Shown piece by piece: positions 19,138-29,082 of a stretch of DNA of 64,000 nt. The stretch spans positions 1,302,001 to 1,366,000 of the forward strand of contig JARVLF010000015.1 of assembly GCA_030849465.1 (NCBI GenBank). Direction: 5' to 3'. The notes under the pieces are model-generated. The model did no database searches and had not been told where the DNA came from. It was given only the letters and a program-made list of their open reading frames with translations. Made by a program: the position numbers and the translations under genes. Each line of letters begins with the position of its first letter. Position 1 is the first letter of the stretch. Source of the stretch: Moesziomyces globuligerus. Lineage: Eukaryota > Basidiomycota > Ustilaginomycetes > Ustilaginales > Ustilaginaceae.

Positions 19138-21957
19138 ATGCCTCCTCGCTATCCCTTTGGCGGAGGCGGACGCCGCTCCGACGAGGCCAATCACCAGTCG
19201 CCCGACGGCCGACACCCCCCGACCGCCGAAGCGCGCAGGCAGTCGCTCACACACCGACACGCGGCCTATCCGACCTACGACCTCGGCGCCGAACCCACCT
19301 CGCCACCCCACGTCTCCTACGACCCCTACTTGGCCCCCTCCAACTCGGGCGACCACTCGGCCTACGATCGTCCCTCGGCCGACTACTACGACCACTCTCG
19401 ATCCGCCTATCCACCGCACGCCGCCTCGCCGCCCCACATGTCCAATCCGTACGATCACTCCCACCCCCACCACGGCGGCGCAGACCCCTTCGACGAGCAT
19501 GACAATGACCTCCCGCTCCTCCCGCGCGAGGGCAACTACGCCTATGCTCCCGCCTCGCACTTTGACGAGCACGGCAACCACGTAGGCCCCATGGACAAGT
19601 ACGACGACGATGCCATGGATGCAGATGGCCAGGCTCGTGGCCGTCTGCTTCATCCGCACAGCGGCGATCCGGATGACTACATGCCAGGCGGCTTTGACCC
19701 CAACCTCATGGAGAACGGCATCGCTGGCGGCGTGCGCTACGGCAAGATCCCTCAGCGTGTGCCGCGCCGCTACAAGACGCTCAAGCGTGTCGAGCTCTAC
19801 CACGGCAACCTCGTGCTCGACTGCCCCGTCCCTTCCAAGCTGCTCGACAAGCTCAACGACCGCGAGTCGCGCGAGTTCACCCACATGCGCTACACCGCCG
19901 CCACATGCGACCCGGACAACTTCAAGGACGAGCGCTACACGCTGCGACAGGTACTCTTCGACCCGCCGCGCAGAACCGAGCTCTTCATCGTGCTCACCAT
20001 GTACAACGAGGACGAGGAGCTCTTTACTCGCACCATGCACGGCGTCATGACCAACATCGCCCACCTCTGCACCCGCGAGCGCTCCAAGACCTGGGGCAAG
20101 GAGGGCTGGAAGAAGGTCGTCGTCTGCATCGTCTCGGACGGCCGTCTCAAGATCAACTCGCGCACCCTCGCCTGCCTCGCCGCCATGGGTGTCTACCAGG
20201 AGGGCGTCGGTAAGAACGTTGTCAACGGCAAACCCGTCACGGCGCATATCTACGAGTATACGGCGCAGCTCTCGATCGACCCTAGCATGCACTTCAAGGG
20301 CCGCGAAAAGGGCATCATGCCCGTGCAGATCCTCTTCTGCCTCAAGGAACGCAACCAGAAGAAGATCAACTCGCATCGCTGGTTCTTCAATGCTTTTGGT
20401 CAGATTCTGCAGCCCAACATCTGCGTGCTGCTCGATGTCGGCACCATGCCTCGTCCACGCTCCATCTACCACCTCTGGAAGGCGTTCGACATCAACTCGA
20501 ACGTCGGCGGCGCCTGTGGCGAGATCGTCGCGCTCAAGGGCAAGTACTGGGGTGCGCTCGTCAACCCGCTCGTCGCAGCGCAGAACTTCGAGTACAAGAT
20601 GTCCAACATCCTCGACAAGCCGCTCGAGTCCGTCTTTGGCTACATCACTGTGCTTCCCGGTGCCTTCTCCGCCTATCGCTACATTGCGCTGCAAAACGAC
20701 ACCCTCGGTCAAGGTCCGCTGCATTCCTACTTCAAGGGAGAGACGCTCCACGGAGGACAGTCGGATGCCGACGTGTTTACCTCGAACATGTACCTCGCCG
20801 AGGACCGAATCTTGTGCTGGGAGCTCGTCTCCAAGCGCGACAGCGCCTGGATCTTGCACTACGTCAAGTCGGCGCAGGCCGTGACCGACGTTCCGGACCA
20901 GGTGCCCGAACTCATCTCCCAGCGCCGTCGCTGGCTCAACGGCTCCTTCTTTGCCGGCATCCATTCGATCATCAAGTTCGGCTACATCTATCGATCGTCG
21001 CACTCGTTCGGCCGCAAGCTCGCGCTGCACATCGAGATCATCTACCAGACCATTCAGCTCGTCTTCTCGTGGTTCGGCATGGCCAACTTCTTCATTGCCT
21101 TTTTCATCCTCACCAGCGCCATGAGCGACCGCATCCATGCGCTCAAGATCCCCAACCTCGTGCTCTCGTACATCTACATTGCCTTTATCATCTTCTGCTT
21201 CCTCCTCTCGATGGGTAACCGTCCGGCGGGAAGCAAGTTCGGATACACGCTTGCCATGGTCGTTTTTGCGCTCCTCACGCTCTATATGACGGGCGCGGCG
21301 ATCTATCTGGCTGTCGATGCCATCCTCAACGCCACGGGCGCCAATGGCGGTGGAGCGGAAGCGCTCGTATCGAATCGGACGTTTGTCAACATCGTCATCT
21401 CGCTCGCGGCGACGTTTGGTATCTGGATGATCGCGAGCATCATGTTCCTCGAGCCGTGGCACATGTTTACCTCGATCATCCAGTACCTGCTCATGGCGCC
21501 GACGTTTGTCAACGTCATCAGCATCTACGCCTTTGCCAACATTAACGACATCTCCTGGGGTACCAAGGGCTCGGATAAAGTCATGACCGACCTCGGTGTC
21601 GTTGGCGGCGCGGGCAACAACCAGGTCGAGGTGGCCATCCCGACCGAGTCCAAGGATATCAACGATGCGTACGACGATGCCATCCACGTGCTTAGCAACA
21701 AACCACCCAAGGAAGGTCCCGGACCCGTGGACAAGGACCAGAAGCAGAAGGACTACTACGCGACCGTCAGGACCAACGTCGTCCTCTGCTGGAGTCTCAG
21801 CAACGCCGCGCTCGTCGTGGGCATTCTCAACATCTCGTCGATGAGCACCCGCACCGTCTACATGGGCTTCCTGCTCTACTCGGTTGCAGGCCTCGCTCTG
21901 TTCAGGATGATGGGATCGACCATCTACCTCATCAAGCGCCTCTTCTCCGGAGAGTGA
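19138..21957 (+). CDS. Chitin synthase, division 1 (class I-III)
   Basis: This single exon encodes 939 residues. The family-2 glycosyltransferase polymerises GlcNAc from UDP-GlcNAc across the plasma membrane. Domain order: a disordered Pro/Tyr/His-rich cytosolic N-terminus (1-200); the [14 protein letters not shown] division-1 opener; [10 protein letters not shown]; the donor-site region [16 protein letters not shown] with EDR at 555-557; and the product-site QRRRW at 595-599 followed by LNGSFF. A cluster of about seven membrane helices fills residues about 640-930. Length is typical for the division (900-1000). The ATG at 19138 gives [11 protein letters not shown], a start style common in these enzymes. 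A second, diverged paralogue is at 57964-60966. Exact class is uncertain from motifs alone. Confidence 0.92.
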   Translation: MPPRYPFGGGGRRSDEANHQSPDGRHPPTAEARRQSLTHRHAAYPTYDLGAEPTSPPHVSYDPYLAPSNSGDHSAYDRPSADYYDHSRSAYPPHAASPPHMSNPYDHSHPHHGGADPFDEHDNDLPLLPREGNYAYAPASHFDEHGNHVGPMDKYDDDAMDADGQARGRLLHPHSGDPDDYMPGGFDPNLMENGIAGGVRYGKIPQRVPRRYKTLKRVELYHGNLVLDCPVPSKLLDKLNDRESREFTHMRYTAATCDPDNFKDERYTLRQVLFDPPRRTELFIVLTMYNEDEELFTRTMHGVMTNIAHLCTRERSKTWGKEGWKKVVVCIVSDGRLKINSRTLACLAAMGVYQEGVGKNVVNGKPVTAHIYEYTAQLSIDPSMHFKGREKGIMPVQILFCLKERNQKKINSHRWFFNAFGQILQPNICVLLDVGTMPRPRSIYHLWKAFDINSNVGGACGEIVALKGKYWGALVNPLVAAQNFEYKMSNILDKPLESVFGYITVLPGAFSAYRYIALQNDTLGQGPLHSYFKGETLHGGQSDADVFTSNMYLAEDRILCWELVSKRDSAWILHYVKSAQAVTDVPDQVPELISQRRRWLNGSFFAGIHSIIKFGYIYRSSHSFGRKLALHIEIIYQTIQLVFSWFGMANFFIAFFILTSAMSDRIHALKIPNLVLSYIYIAFIIFCFLLSMGNRPAGSKFGYTLAMVVFALLTLYMTGAAIYLAVDAILNATGANGGGAEALVSNRTFVNIVISLAATFGIWMIASIMFLEPWHMFTSIIQYLLMAPTFVNVISIYAFANINDISWGTKGSDKVMTDLGVVGGAGNNQVEVAIPTESKDINDAYDDAIHVLSNKPPKEGPGPVDKDQKQKDYYATVRTNVVLCWSLSNAALVVGILNISSMSTRTVYMGFLLYSVAGLALFRMMGSTIYLIKRLFSGE

Positions 21958-22523
21958 TGCCGATGGCATTCAGAACAATTTGCATTTGTCTTTCAGTATA
22001 CGATACAGCATAAGTTTACGCTCGCACTAATGATCTCGATGATCCACGCCCGCTGATAGTTGGCCTGAGGCCATGACGTGCGTCGAAGTCACAGAGTGAT
22101 GTGAGGGCAAGCCTCCACTTTTGGCGCAAGACGGGTTTCGGCTGAAGGAAAAAAAAGTTTGAGGTGAAACGTCCACGGGTGTGCAAGTGACAGCCGATTC
22201 AGTGTCGCGTGCGCATTCGAAATCGGGCTTTTTTCACTGCGCACCATGACGCTGCTCCTTGGCGCCATCACATCCCCTTTCACCCCACCATCCCCACGAT
22301 CGTACCTTACCTTGCCCTAAACTAGCCACCAATCTGTGCTTCTCGACCCATACATTCTAGAAGCAAGGTTATCTCGCCTTGTATCGACTCAGGCAGGCTT
22401 AGAACGGGCGCCACCGCTCCTCGAACGTAGGCTGGAATACGACCAGCGCTCGGCATGCTTTGATCGCGGACACTCCGCCAAACACACTACACTCATACCA
22501 GCGCCGCGCTGATCGCGAGTGCG
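21958..22523. other. Intergenic region, chitin synthase 1 to AIR homologue
   Basis: This 566 bp stretch between tandem genes contains the 3' end of the chitin synthase unit and the presumed promoter of the downstream zinc-knuckle gene. It includes an A-run near 22149 and a CCACCATCCCCACGATCG-type pyrimidine stretch. No gene is seen. Confidence 0.45.
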
Positions 22524-24677
22524 ATGACAAACCCGGTCGTAGCGGCTGCACAGGAGGCGGCCATGGCGTCTGTCGAGCACGCGAACGCCGCGAATGGCCG
22601 CCAAGGTGCATCGTCCAAGCCGTCCGGCTCGGCGTCGAGGCGGTCCAAGAAGCACGGGCGCGGCAATCACAGTGCACCTACACCGGCATCTTCAGCAGGA
22701 CCCAGTCGGGATGCGAGCCCGGGGCGCAGGCATGAGCAGCACACAGCCAACGGCAGACACGCAGCCGACGACGATGATGCCTCGGACGACGAATTCGGCG
22801 ACGAGGCGGGCGAGATGAGCTTCGTCATTGATACCGCAGGCGACATGGTCGTGGACCGGGAGATCGCGCTGGACGACACGGCTCAGCCCGACAGCGGGGA
22901 AACGCACGTCGAAGCCGGCCTGCTCCTACCCTCGCACGTCAACGTGATCCCCGAAGCCGACGCTGCACCCCTGGCTTCCGGCAGCGGCGCAGCTGCAGAT
23001 GGCGCACCCGCCAGAGACGACAGTGAGCTCGAAGGGGAGCTGGGTGATTTCGAACAGTTGGACATGGACCCGTCTGCAGCCAACCGATACTACGGCGCCG
23101 AGGAGAAGGCGGAGCGACGGGCGAAAGAGCAGTGCGTAGCCTGCGGCGAGCTCGGCCACGACCGTCGACACTGTCCGCACCAGCACTGCCTGGCTTGCGG
23201 AGCGATGGACGAGCATCCGACGCGCTTCTGCCCGCTCAGCACGAGCTGCTTCCGGTGCGGCGGCATGGGCCACCAGACGCGCACGTGTCCCAAGCCGCGC
23301 CGCGGCCCGCGCAGCGAAGAGTGCGAGCGCTGCGGCGCCTACACGCACGTCAAGGCGCTCTGCCCGACGCTCTGGCGCGTCTACACGTACCGCACGCCGG
23401 AGGAGCATGCGCGCCACCACGCCAAGGCGTTCTTCAAGCTCTCCTCCACCGTCGGTGGTCGCGATCCGCGGCGTGATCTCGAGCCGGACGGCGACGAGAT
23501 TTCGGATTCGGACGACGACTTTGTGCTTGCTGGCGAGCCAGAGGCTGCGGCTGCGGCGGGGGAGTTCGATCCGGCGCGGCGCTGGTGCTACAACTGCTCT
23601 TCTGCCGACAACCACTGGGGCGATGACTGTCCTGAACCTCGTGCGAATCCGACGCGCGGCACGGGCGAGCCCTCGGCGTTCTCCGAATTCGTCTCGCGGC
23701 TGGGGCCGTTTGGCAAGACGGTGGCCAGTGCGCCGCCCGTGGCGGGGTATGGGATGCCGTCGGCGCAGTTTACGTTCAGTGTCGGGAGCAGTGCGACGAT
23801 GCATGTTGCCACGGACACGCCGCCGCGGCGCGGGACGGGCAAGGGGGAGGCGAGGGTGGCGATCGGGAAGCATGTGTTGGCGAGTCGGGAGAGCAGCCGT
23901 GCCTCTTCGCCCGGGAGGGAGAGGACGGTGGCGTTCGATCGGACCGAAGCGGTCGAAGTTGACGGCGGCTTTCTGACGCGCAAGGAGAAGCGCAAGGGCA
24001 AGATGCCGTTGCCCGAGAAACTCTTTGCTCAGTGGGTGAGGGAGAAGCATCAGTATCCCGAGCACGCACACGAGATCCGCGCGGCGCTCGAACGCCGTGC
24101 CGACCTCGAAGCCAAGGGCCAAGATGCCTCGGGCGTCGCCAGTACGCGCGATATCGTGGGCGAGCAAAAGTGGAACCGCACTCGCGACGAGCGAAGCGAG
24201 GAGCGAAGCGGAGGTCGTAGTGGGGATCGAAGCGGAGGTCGTAGTGGGGATCGAAGCGGAGGGCGTAGTGGGGATCGAAGCGGAGGGCGTAGTGGGGACA
24301 GCGGAGGGCGAAGTGGAGGGCGAAGTGGGCGTCAAGCAGACGATGAAGCGGGGCGAGCTTACAAGAAGCGGCGTGTGGGGTCGGGGAGCGATACGGATTC
24401 GAGTGTCGAGTCGAAGCCTACACGCCGACGCAAGCGCAGAGGCGATGGCAAGAATCCACGCCCGCACACGGGCTGGTCGCACTCGGGCGATGCTGCACCC
24501 GCACACGCCCGAGGCCACAAGTCCACCATCGCCGCCAAGGCCGCCTCGAAACGCCCCCACGATCGCTCCAAACCCTCCAACAAACGCCACAACAAACCCA
24601 ACCACCCCAACCCAAACCACTCCCAGCCACCCAAACCCCGCGGTGGCGGAAGCAAGTACCGCGGCAGCTACTTCTAG
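22524..24677 (+). CDS. Zinc-knuckle RNA-binding protein, Air1/Air2-like (TRAMP complex)
   Basis: This single exon encodes 717 residues. Five CCHC knuckles are visible: four in tandem from C204 to about residue 280 (CVACGELGHDRRHC; CLACGAMDEHPTRFC; CFRCGGMGHQTRTC; CERCGAYTHVKALC) and a fifth at C355 (CYNCSSADNHWGDDC). Four clustered knuckles followed by a separate fifth is the arrangement of Air1/Air2. Those proteins bridge Trf4/5 and Mtr4 in the TRAMP polyadenylation complex that marks nuclear RNA for the exosome. The N-terminal 200 residues are acidic and disordered. The C-terminal third is basic, with an RSGGRSGD repeat (DNA 24207-24320) and a Pro/His/Lys-rich end. The protein is much longer than yeast Air proteins (about 350 residues) because of this tail. 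Another CCHC RNA-binding protein remains possible. Confidence 0.75.
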   Translation: MTNPVVAAAQEAAMASVEHANAANGRQGASSKPSGSASRRSKKHGRGNHSAPTPASSAGPSRDASPGRRHEQHTANGRHAADDDDASDDEFGDEAGEMSFVIDTAGDMVVDREIALDDTAQPDSGETHVEAGLLLPSHVNVIPEADAAPLASGSGAAADGAPARDDSELEGELGDFEQLDMDPSAANRYYGAEEKAERRAKEQCVACGELGHDRRHCPHQHCLACGAMDEHPTRFCPLSTSCFRCGGMGHQTRTCPKPRRGPRSEECERCGAYTHVKALCPTLWRVYTYRTPEEHARHHAKAFFKLSSTVGGRDPRRDLEPDGDEISDSDDDFVLAGEPEAAAAAGEFDPARRWCYNCSSADNHWGDDCPEPRANPTRGTGEPSAFSEFVSRLGPFGKTVASAPPVAGYGMPSAQFTFSVGSSATMHVATDTPPRRGTGKGEARVAIGKHVLASRESSRASSPGRERTVAFDRTEAVEVDGGFLTRKEKRKGKMPLPEKLFAQWVREKHQYPEHAHEIRAALERRADLEAKGQDASGVASTRDIVGEQKWNRTRDERSEERSGGRSGDRSGGRSGDRSGGRSGDRSGGRSGDSGGRSGGRSGRQADDEAGRAYKKRRVGSGSDTDSSVESKPTRRRKRRGDGKNPRPHTGWSHSGDAAPAHARGHKSTIAAKAASKRPHDRSKPSNKRHNKPNHPNPNHSQPPKPRGGGSKYRGSYF
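24207..24320 (+). repeat. 24 bp coding minisatellite (RSGGRSGD)
   Basis: About four near-identical 24 bp units, AGCGGAGGTCGTAGTGGGGA plus TCGA, then degenerate partial units, lie in frame within the AIR-like gene. They encode an Arg/Ser/Gly/Asp repeat. Near identity at the DNA level suggests recent expansion, so copy number may vary between strains. Confidence 0.85.
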
Positions 24678-24770
24678 ACCACCATCGCGAACAATTCACA
24701 CCCCAACTGCTAGCCATGTCCGCCGCTGTTTGCGGTGACCCATTGTGTTCATTGCTCGCTGCATGCTTGC

Positions 24771-27545
24771 CTACTCTGGAATGTGCGGAACGCCAGCCGT
24801 GGGCTGCGCTGCATCCGCCGCTACGGCCGGCAGGGTACTCGCCGAACTCGTCGCCGAGATCCTGCTGATCGCCGACCCCCGACTGACACTGTCCGAGCGA
24901 TTGAACGCTGCGCCGCCCGTATACGTCGAGCTGGTCGAGGGCCTTCTGGCGCGCAGCGCCGACGTGATCGACGGCGACCTGCCCTTGATCCCCGCCGTGA
25001 TGGAGCCTCTCCTCTCGCTCAGCGCGCCCGCCGTACCCGCTCCACCGGACCCGCTCGCCGCGGCACTCGCCGACGTCGTCGTTCTTGTGCTCGACGTCGA
25101 GCCCCTCCTTCCCTTGAGACTCGCAATGATCCCGGTACCCGGGGCCGCATTCGACGACGTCGAAGGACTCCTTCTGCGCCCTGTGGCGTCCAACCTCGGG
25201 GGGAGCTCGCCGATCTTGCCCTGGTGGCGGAAGAGCTCGCCGTCCATGACGTCGAGCGGCTGGCTCGGGATCAGCGCGCGCTCCTGCGCACTCAGATCCT
25301 GCAACGACATGCCGCAGACGCAGAAGAGCTGCGACTGCCCGCTCACCGCCGTCGACGTGCTTGTGCCGTTGGGCCCGTTGGTCGAGCTCTGCGCAAAGCC
25401 CGACGACCCTGCCGAGGCGTTGCCGTCGTTGGCCGGCGGATGGTGCGCAAAGCTCGACAGATCGTACGGCATCTCGGCGCGGCGCGACGACGGATCCGGA
25501 TCGGCCGAGTACGCCGGCAGCGTGACCGCGTCGTAGGCGCAGCAGCACGACGGCACCAGCACAGGCTGTCGGAGCGCAAACACCTTGAGCCGCCTCTCCT
25601 TGGCCTCCTCCTCGGGCGTCGTCGCTGCGCTTCCGGCCGGCTTACGGCTGTGGACGATCTCGACCACGATGGTGTGGCTGAAGCGGATGCTCGCCTTGGA
25701 GGCGGCCACCGTCGAGGCGCGAATGTGGTTGTCGTCCGGCATGCGCGCAATGCCCTGCACGGTCCAAGCATGATCGGTGCCCGAGTTGCGCACGAATCCG
25801 TCCGTCTTTTTGCCGTCGCCGTGGGAGCCGTCGTTGTTCTTGGGCGGGACCCAGCCTTTCTCGAACAGCTTGTGGCGCTGCATGGGCACGGTCTGCTTGC
25901 CCTTGCGCTTGGTGGACAGCTCGATGTTGGTCTCGAGCGAGACGCGCACCAGGTAGACGATGAGATCGTTTGGGGGATTGGGCGAATTGACATCGATGTT
26001 GAAGACACCGCCGACCGAGATGTTGTTTGAGGTGCATGCGATGGACACGAGGCCGACGGTGGGATGCATGTCGTTGTAGAGCACCGTGAGAGGCGTGGGA
26101 CCGCTGTCCGGCGAAGGATTGACCATGGGGTAGAGATCGCGCCAGCACTCGACATTGGACTTGGCGCGACCAGCACCGATGGCGGTGGCCTTGATGATGT
26201 AGCGAACCCTGCCGTAGGGCGAACGCTCGTAAGGCGGCGCATCGCACGGAATGATGAATGCGAATTCGAAGCCATGGACGCCTTTCTGAAGCTCAAGACC
26301 GTCTTGGTTGGGCTCGGTCTCCCAGCCACCATCGTTCTCGGAGCCGGGAGTGACAACGATGGCTCCAGACGAGCCAGAAGGCTCCAAGGAAGGACGCTCG
26401 TTGGCGCCTCTGCGTCCCCTGCCGCCCTCCTCGTCGACCTGTACCAGATCCGTCGTGTGACTGGCGCCGCCGCGACCGACCTGGGCGCGCGACTTGCTGC
26501 GCGCCTTGCGTGCGCCAAAGAAGCCGATGGAAGAACTTCTGGACTTGGCCTTGCCCTTGTCTTCCTCGAGATGAGCGTTGTGATGCGAAGCAGAAGCATG
26601 CGAAGTTGATGGCTCGCCTGGCTGTGCGCTCATGCTTCTGCGATCGTCGCGAGCGTGGACAGCGAGTGACCTGCGCAGTTGGGCGGCCAGTTCGTCCGTT
26701 TCTCCGGATGAGGCGCCGCGCTCGTCGGGCGGGGTGCGGTCGTTGGACAAGCTTGGGCGACGCGATCGCTGAGGCGTTACGGCCATGCTTGGAGGTAGAC
26801 TGTGTTCGGTGATCTCCTGCTCCAATGGCTGGTGAGGGATGGCGCCGTTGCGCAGCGCCTCCGAGATGGCGTAGGCGTAGGTGGGAGGCGAGCGCATTGC
26901 GGTGCGGCCGCGCTCGTTGATGGGAGGAGCGCTGGGCGAAGAGGCACGGCTTGCGGGACGGCTGTTGGAAGGCGAGGGGCTGTGACTGATGCGACCCATT
27001 CCCGAGGCGATCTTCCGACCCCTCGACACGGCACGCGCCATGGAGGCAGGGATGCTTCCACCGGGGCTGTGGGCCCTCATTCCAAAGGCGGATCCGGAGC
27101 GACCGGAGCGATCTGGAGTTGCAGCGCTGCGACCGCGTTGCTGTGCATGTGCCGAAGGAGCGCCCTGGAAGCCGGGCCCGACTGAGGCGGAGCGATGATT
27201 GAAGGAGAGAAGGTGGTGGTTGTGGTGGTGCTTGTCCTTATCGCTCTGGATGCCAATCTCGACGACCTTTTCGAAGACGGTGGAGTCCTCCCAGCTGATG
27301 GGTGTGAGGCCGGCCGAGGGATCGAGGATGGCGATGGTCTGAACGGCCTTGAGGCGTACGCGGATGCCCGAGATATGGCGGGTGGAAGGCACGTAGAGTT
27401 CGACGAGACCTCGGACGATTTCGTCGTTGGCCATCGGAGGTCTCTCGTGCGTCTCGGGCAGCGGGCGGTCGGGAGGATGCAAGAAGACGGCATTCTGGAG
27501 CAAGTGAAGCTTAAGCTCGCAAGGCTGGAAGAAGGTGGAGAACAT
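24771..27545 (-). CDS. Arrestin-related trafficking adaptor
   Basis: This single exon encodes 924 residues. The N-terminal arrestin beta-sandwich starts MFSTFFQPCELKLHLLQNAV, with VELYVPSTRHISGIRVRLKA following. It is interrupted by a long Ser/Arg/Gly-rich insertion (residues about 120-405). The fold then resumes at HGFEFAFIIPCDAPPYERSP, and the arrestin C-domain includes VYLVRVSLETNIEL (about 520-540). An LPAY motif at 676-679 is a PY-type docking site for Nedd4/Rsp5 ubiquitin ligases, which such adaptors recruit to plasma-membrane transporters. The Ser/Gly-rich C-terminus carries more candidate phosphosites. It converges on the AIR-like gene with only 93 bp between stops. Which cargo it serves cannot be told from sequence. 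Confidence 0.78.
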   Translation of the reverse strand: MFSTFFQPCELKLHLLQNAVFLHPPDRPLPETHERPPMANDEIVRGLVELYVPSTRHISGIRVRLKAVQTIAILDPSAGLTPISWEDSTVFEKVVEIGIQSDKDKHHHNHHLLSFNHRSASVGPGFQGAPSAHAQQRGRSAATPDRSGRSGSAFGMRAHSPGGSIPASMARAVSRGRKIASGMGRISHSPSPSNSRPASRASSPSAPPINERGRTAMRSPPTYAYAISEALRNGAIPHQPLEQEITEHSLPPSMAVTPQRSRRPSLSNDRTPPDERGASSGETDELAAQLRRSLAVHARDDRRSMSAQPGEPSTSHASASHHNAHLEEDKGKAKSRSSSIGFFGARKARSKSRAQVGRGGASHTTDLVQVDEEGGRGRRGANERPSLEPSGSSGAIVVTPGSENDGGWETEPNQDGLELQKGVHGFEFAFIIPCDAPPYERSPYGRVRYIIKATAIGAGRAKSNVECWRDLYPMVNPSPDSGPTPLTVLYNDMHPTVGLVSIACTSNNISVGGVFNIDVNSPNPPNDLIVYLVRVSLETNIELSTKRKGKQTVPMQRHKLFEKGWVPPKNNDGSHGDGKKTDGFVRNSGTDHAWTVQGIARMPDDNHIRASTVAASKASIRFSHTIVVEIVHSRKPAGSAATTPEEEAKERRLKVFALRQPVLVPSCCCAYDAVTLPAYSADPDPSSRRAEMPYDLSSFAHHPPANDGNASAGSSGFAQSSTNGPNGTSTSTAVSGQSQLFCVCGMSLQDLSAQERALIPSQPLDVMDGELFRHQGKIGELPPRLDATGRRRSPSTSSNAAPGTGIIASLKGRRGSTSSTRTTTSASAAASGSGGAGTAGALSERRGSITAGIKGRSPSITSALRARRPSTSSTYTGGAAFNRSDSVSRGSAISRISATSSASTLPAVAADAAQPTAGVPHIPE

Positions 27546-27610
27546 GGTTGGCTGCGAGCAGCTCGCAGCCTGCGAGACGGGCGAGCTGTTCGATGCTGAT
27601 AAGCGAGCGC

Positions 27611-27616
27611 TTTATA
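27611..27616 (-). promoter_or_regulatory. Candidate TATA element of the arrestin gene
   Basis: TATAAAG reads on the minus strand 66 bp before the arrestin ATG, in an otherwise G+C-rich promoter. Position is compatible with a short 5' leader. Confidence 0.35.
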
Positions 27617-28010
27617 CGTCCCGATGCGTCCCTGCCCTGCGCATACGAACCACGGAGAGGGTGATGTCGAGCTATGCGTGCATACGTGAGGGAGGCTTCT
27701 GAATGGCCGATGGTGCTGGCTGGCGACGAAGGCTGTGTCGAAGCAGGCTCAGTAGGCGCGTGCACCTGCGATGGGAGTGGCTAGGAGTGAAGAAGCGTCG
27801 GAGGGCGTTGGTCGAAGATGAAACTCGGCGAGAAGATGTGATGTCAAGACAAAGCGAAGGCCCGCCCACCCTTGTCACGGCTTGGTGGGCGAGCAATATG
27901 GCTTGCGTTCAGGGTCGCATGCACTCGGCACACGGTCGGCCGTGATCCGAGGAAATCACAAAGTGGCAGAGTCACACGTTTGAAGGTGCAGCGTGCTGAG
28001 CTCGACCGAG

Positions 28011-28039
28011 CGCACGCACGCACGCACGCACGCACGCAC
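28011..28039. repeat. CGCA tetranucleotide microsatellite (about 7 units)
   Basis: An uninterrupted 29 bp run of CGCA units lies in the middle of the arrestin/DUF4203 intergenic region. Alternating purine/pyrimidine content makes it a potential Z-DNA former and a likely strain marker. Confidence 0.9.
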
Positions 28040-29082
28040 TCTCCCACGCTCCACCACGCTGTGCTTTACCGTCTGGCAGCGGCTGCACCGCAAAATACGC
28101 CGAAGCGGAGCGAACGAGCTAAAATTCCCGATGCGTTGCAGCTTCCGAACGAATCTTAACCCACCCGCATCCTGGCTCATGCTCATCCTCGCCGCTCCCG
28201 ACCCATCTAGTGTGCAGCGCATCCTCGGCCTCGCTTCCCACGCCTGCCGCCGCTACCGTCGGCGAAAGCGAAAGCGACGGCGGCTGAGACGCAGCGAATC
28301 ACACGCAGGGGTCCAAGGGTTCCCTCCGCTCAACATCGCTAGCAACCGCTAGCCACCGACGCACCCGCTTGATGCGATGTCGCATGCAGCATTGCTTACT
28401 GTTGACAAGCCACACTCGCAGGCAGCGAGCGGCTCTCATCAGGCGTGCCTTTGTCTTCGGGGGGGCGCGGCAAGAAACGTTTTTGAGTGTTAGGCCAAGT
28501 CATCGTACACCCAGAACCGTAACTTCAAATCGGGAAGAAGAGGTTTCGGAATCGCGATTATGCACTCGGCGCATTTTGACAGGATAGGAAAGATCTGCAA
28601 GAGCCCCTGAGCGAGCGAGTGCAGGTTAGAGTTGACTCGTTTCCACCTCCGCTCGCCGCAAGGCCGCCGCCATCGTCGCCCATTGCATCGCTCACACGAG
28701 CCCCTGTGTCCGCCTCTTATCCAGTGCGCTTGCGTGCTCTCCGGCCAGAGTAAGCTCCGACCTCACCGCGGCAGCGTGTAGAGCGCCTGAGTTCTATGAG
28801 CGTAGAATCAAGCTCCGTGGTCGTCCTCTGAGAAACATCGTGGTCCTTCTCCTCACTGGCCCCCTGAGCGGCCTTCTAATCACCTGCATCCCCTGCCCGC
28901 CGAGGACTCCTCACTAAGCTTACTTGTACGCCACAGCTGCACCTGTCCCTACCTCATTGCGTCCACGACTTCATATCACACTTCATCTGTCCCGCCTCTG
29001 CTCCGTCGACCTCATCACCATACCCAACCGCTAGCCTTCGCTGCCTGGCGCCGAAGCGTCCCGGCCGCGCCTTCACCGCATC

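Larger units (their letters stand above)
27546..29082. other. Divergent intergenic region, arrestin to DUF4203 gene
   Basis: This 1.5 kb stretch lies between divergent genes. It contains a candidate TATA near the arrestin start, an ACGC tetranucleotide array (28011-28039), a G-run near 28460, and a C/T-rich leader before the ATG at 29083. The short open frames here are not supported as genes. Confidence 0.5.

Noticed and set aside
19075..21969. 964-codon open frame antisense to chitin synthase 1
   Set aside because: It shadows the whole sense gene and has biased Asp/Val/Glu/His/Arg composition with no recognisable motif. The sense strand is unmistakable.
24207..24320. CRISPR-like direct repeats (here and at 31896-32231)
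   Set aside because: The units are contiguous, in frame with coding sequence and lack unique spacers. They are coding minisatellites in a eukaryotic genome.
22926..24620. 564-codon frame antisense to the Air-like gene
   Set aside because: It has Val/Gly/Arg-rich composition, overlaps the minisatellite, and shows no domain.
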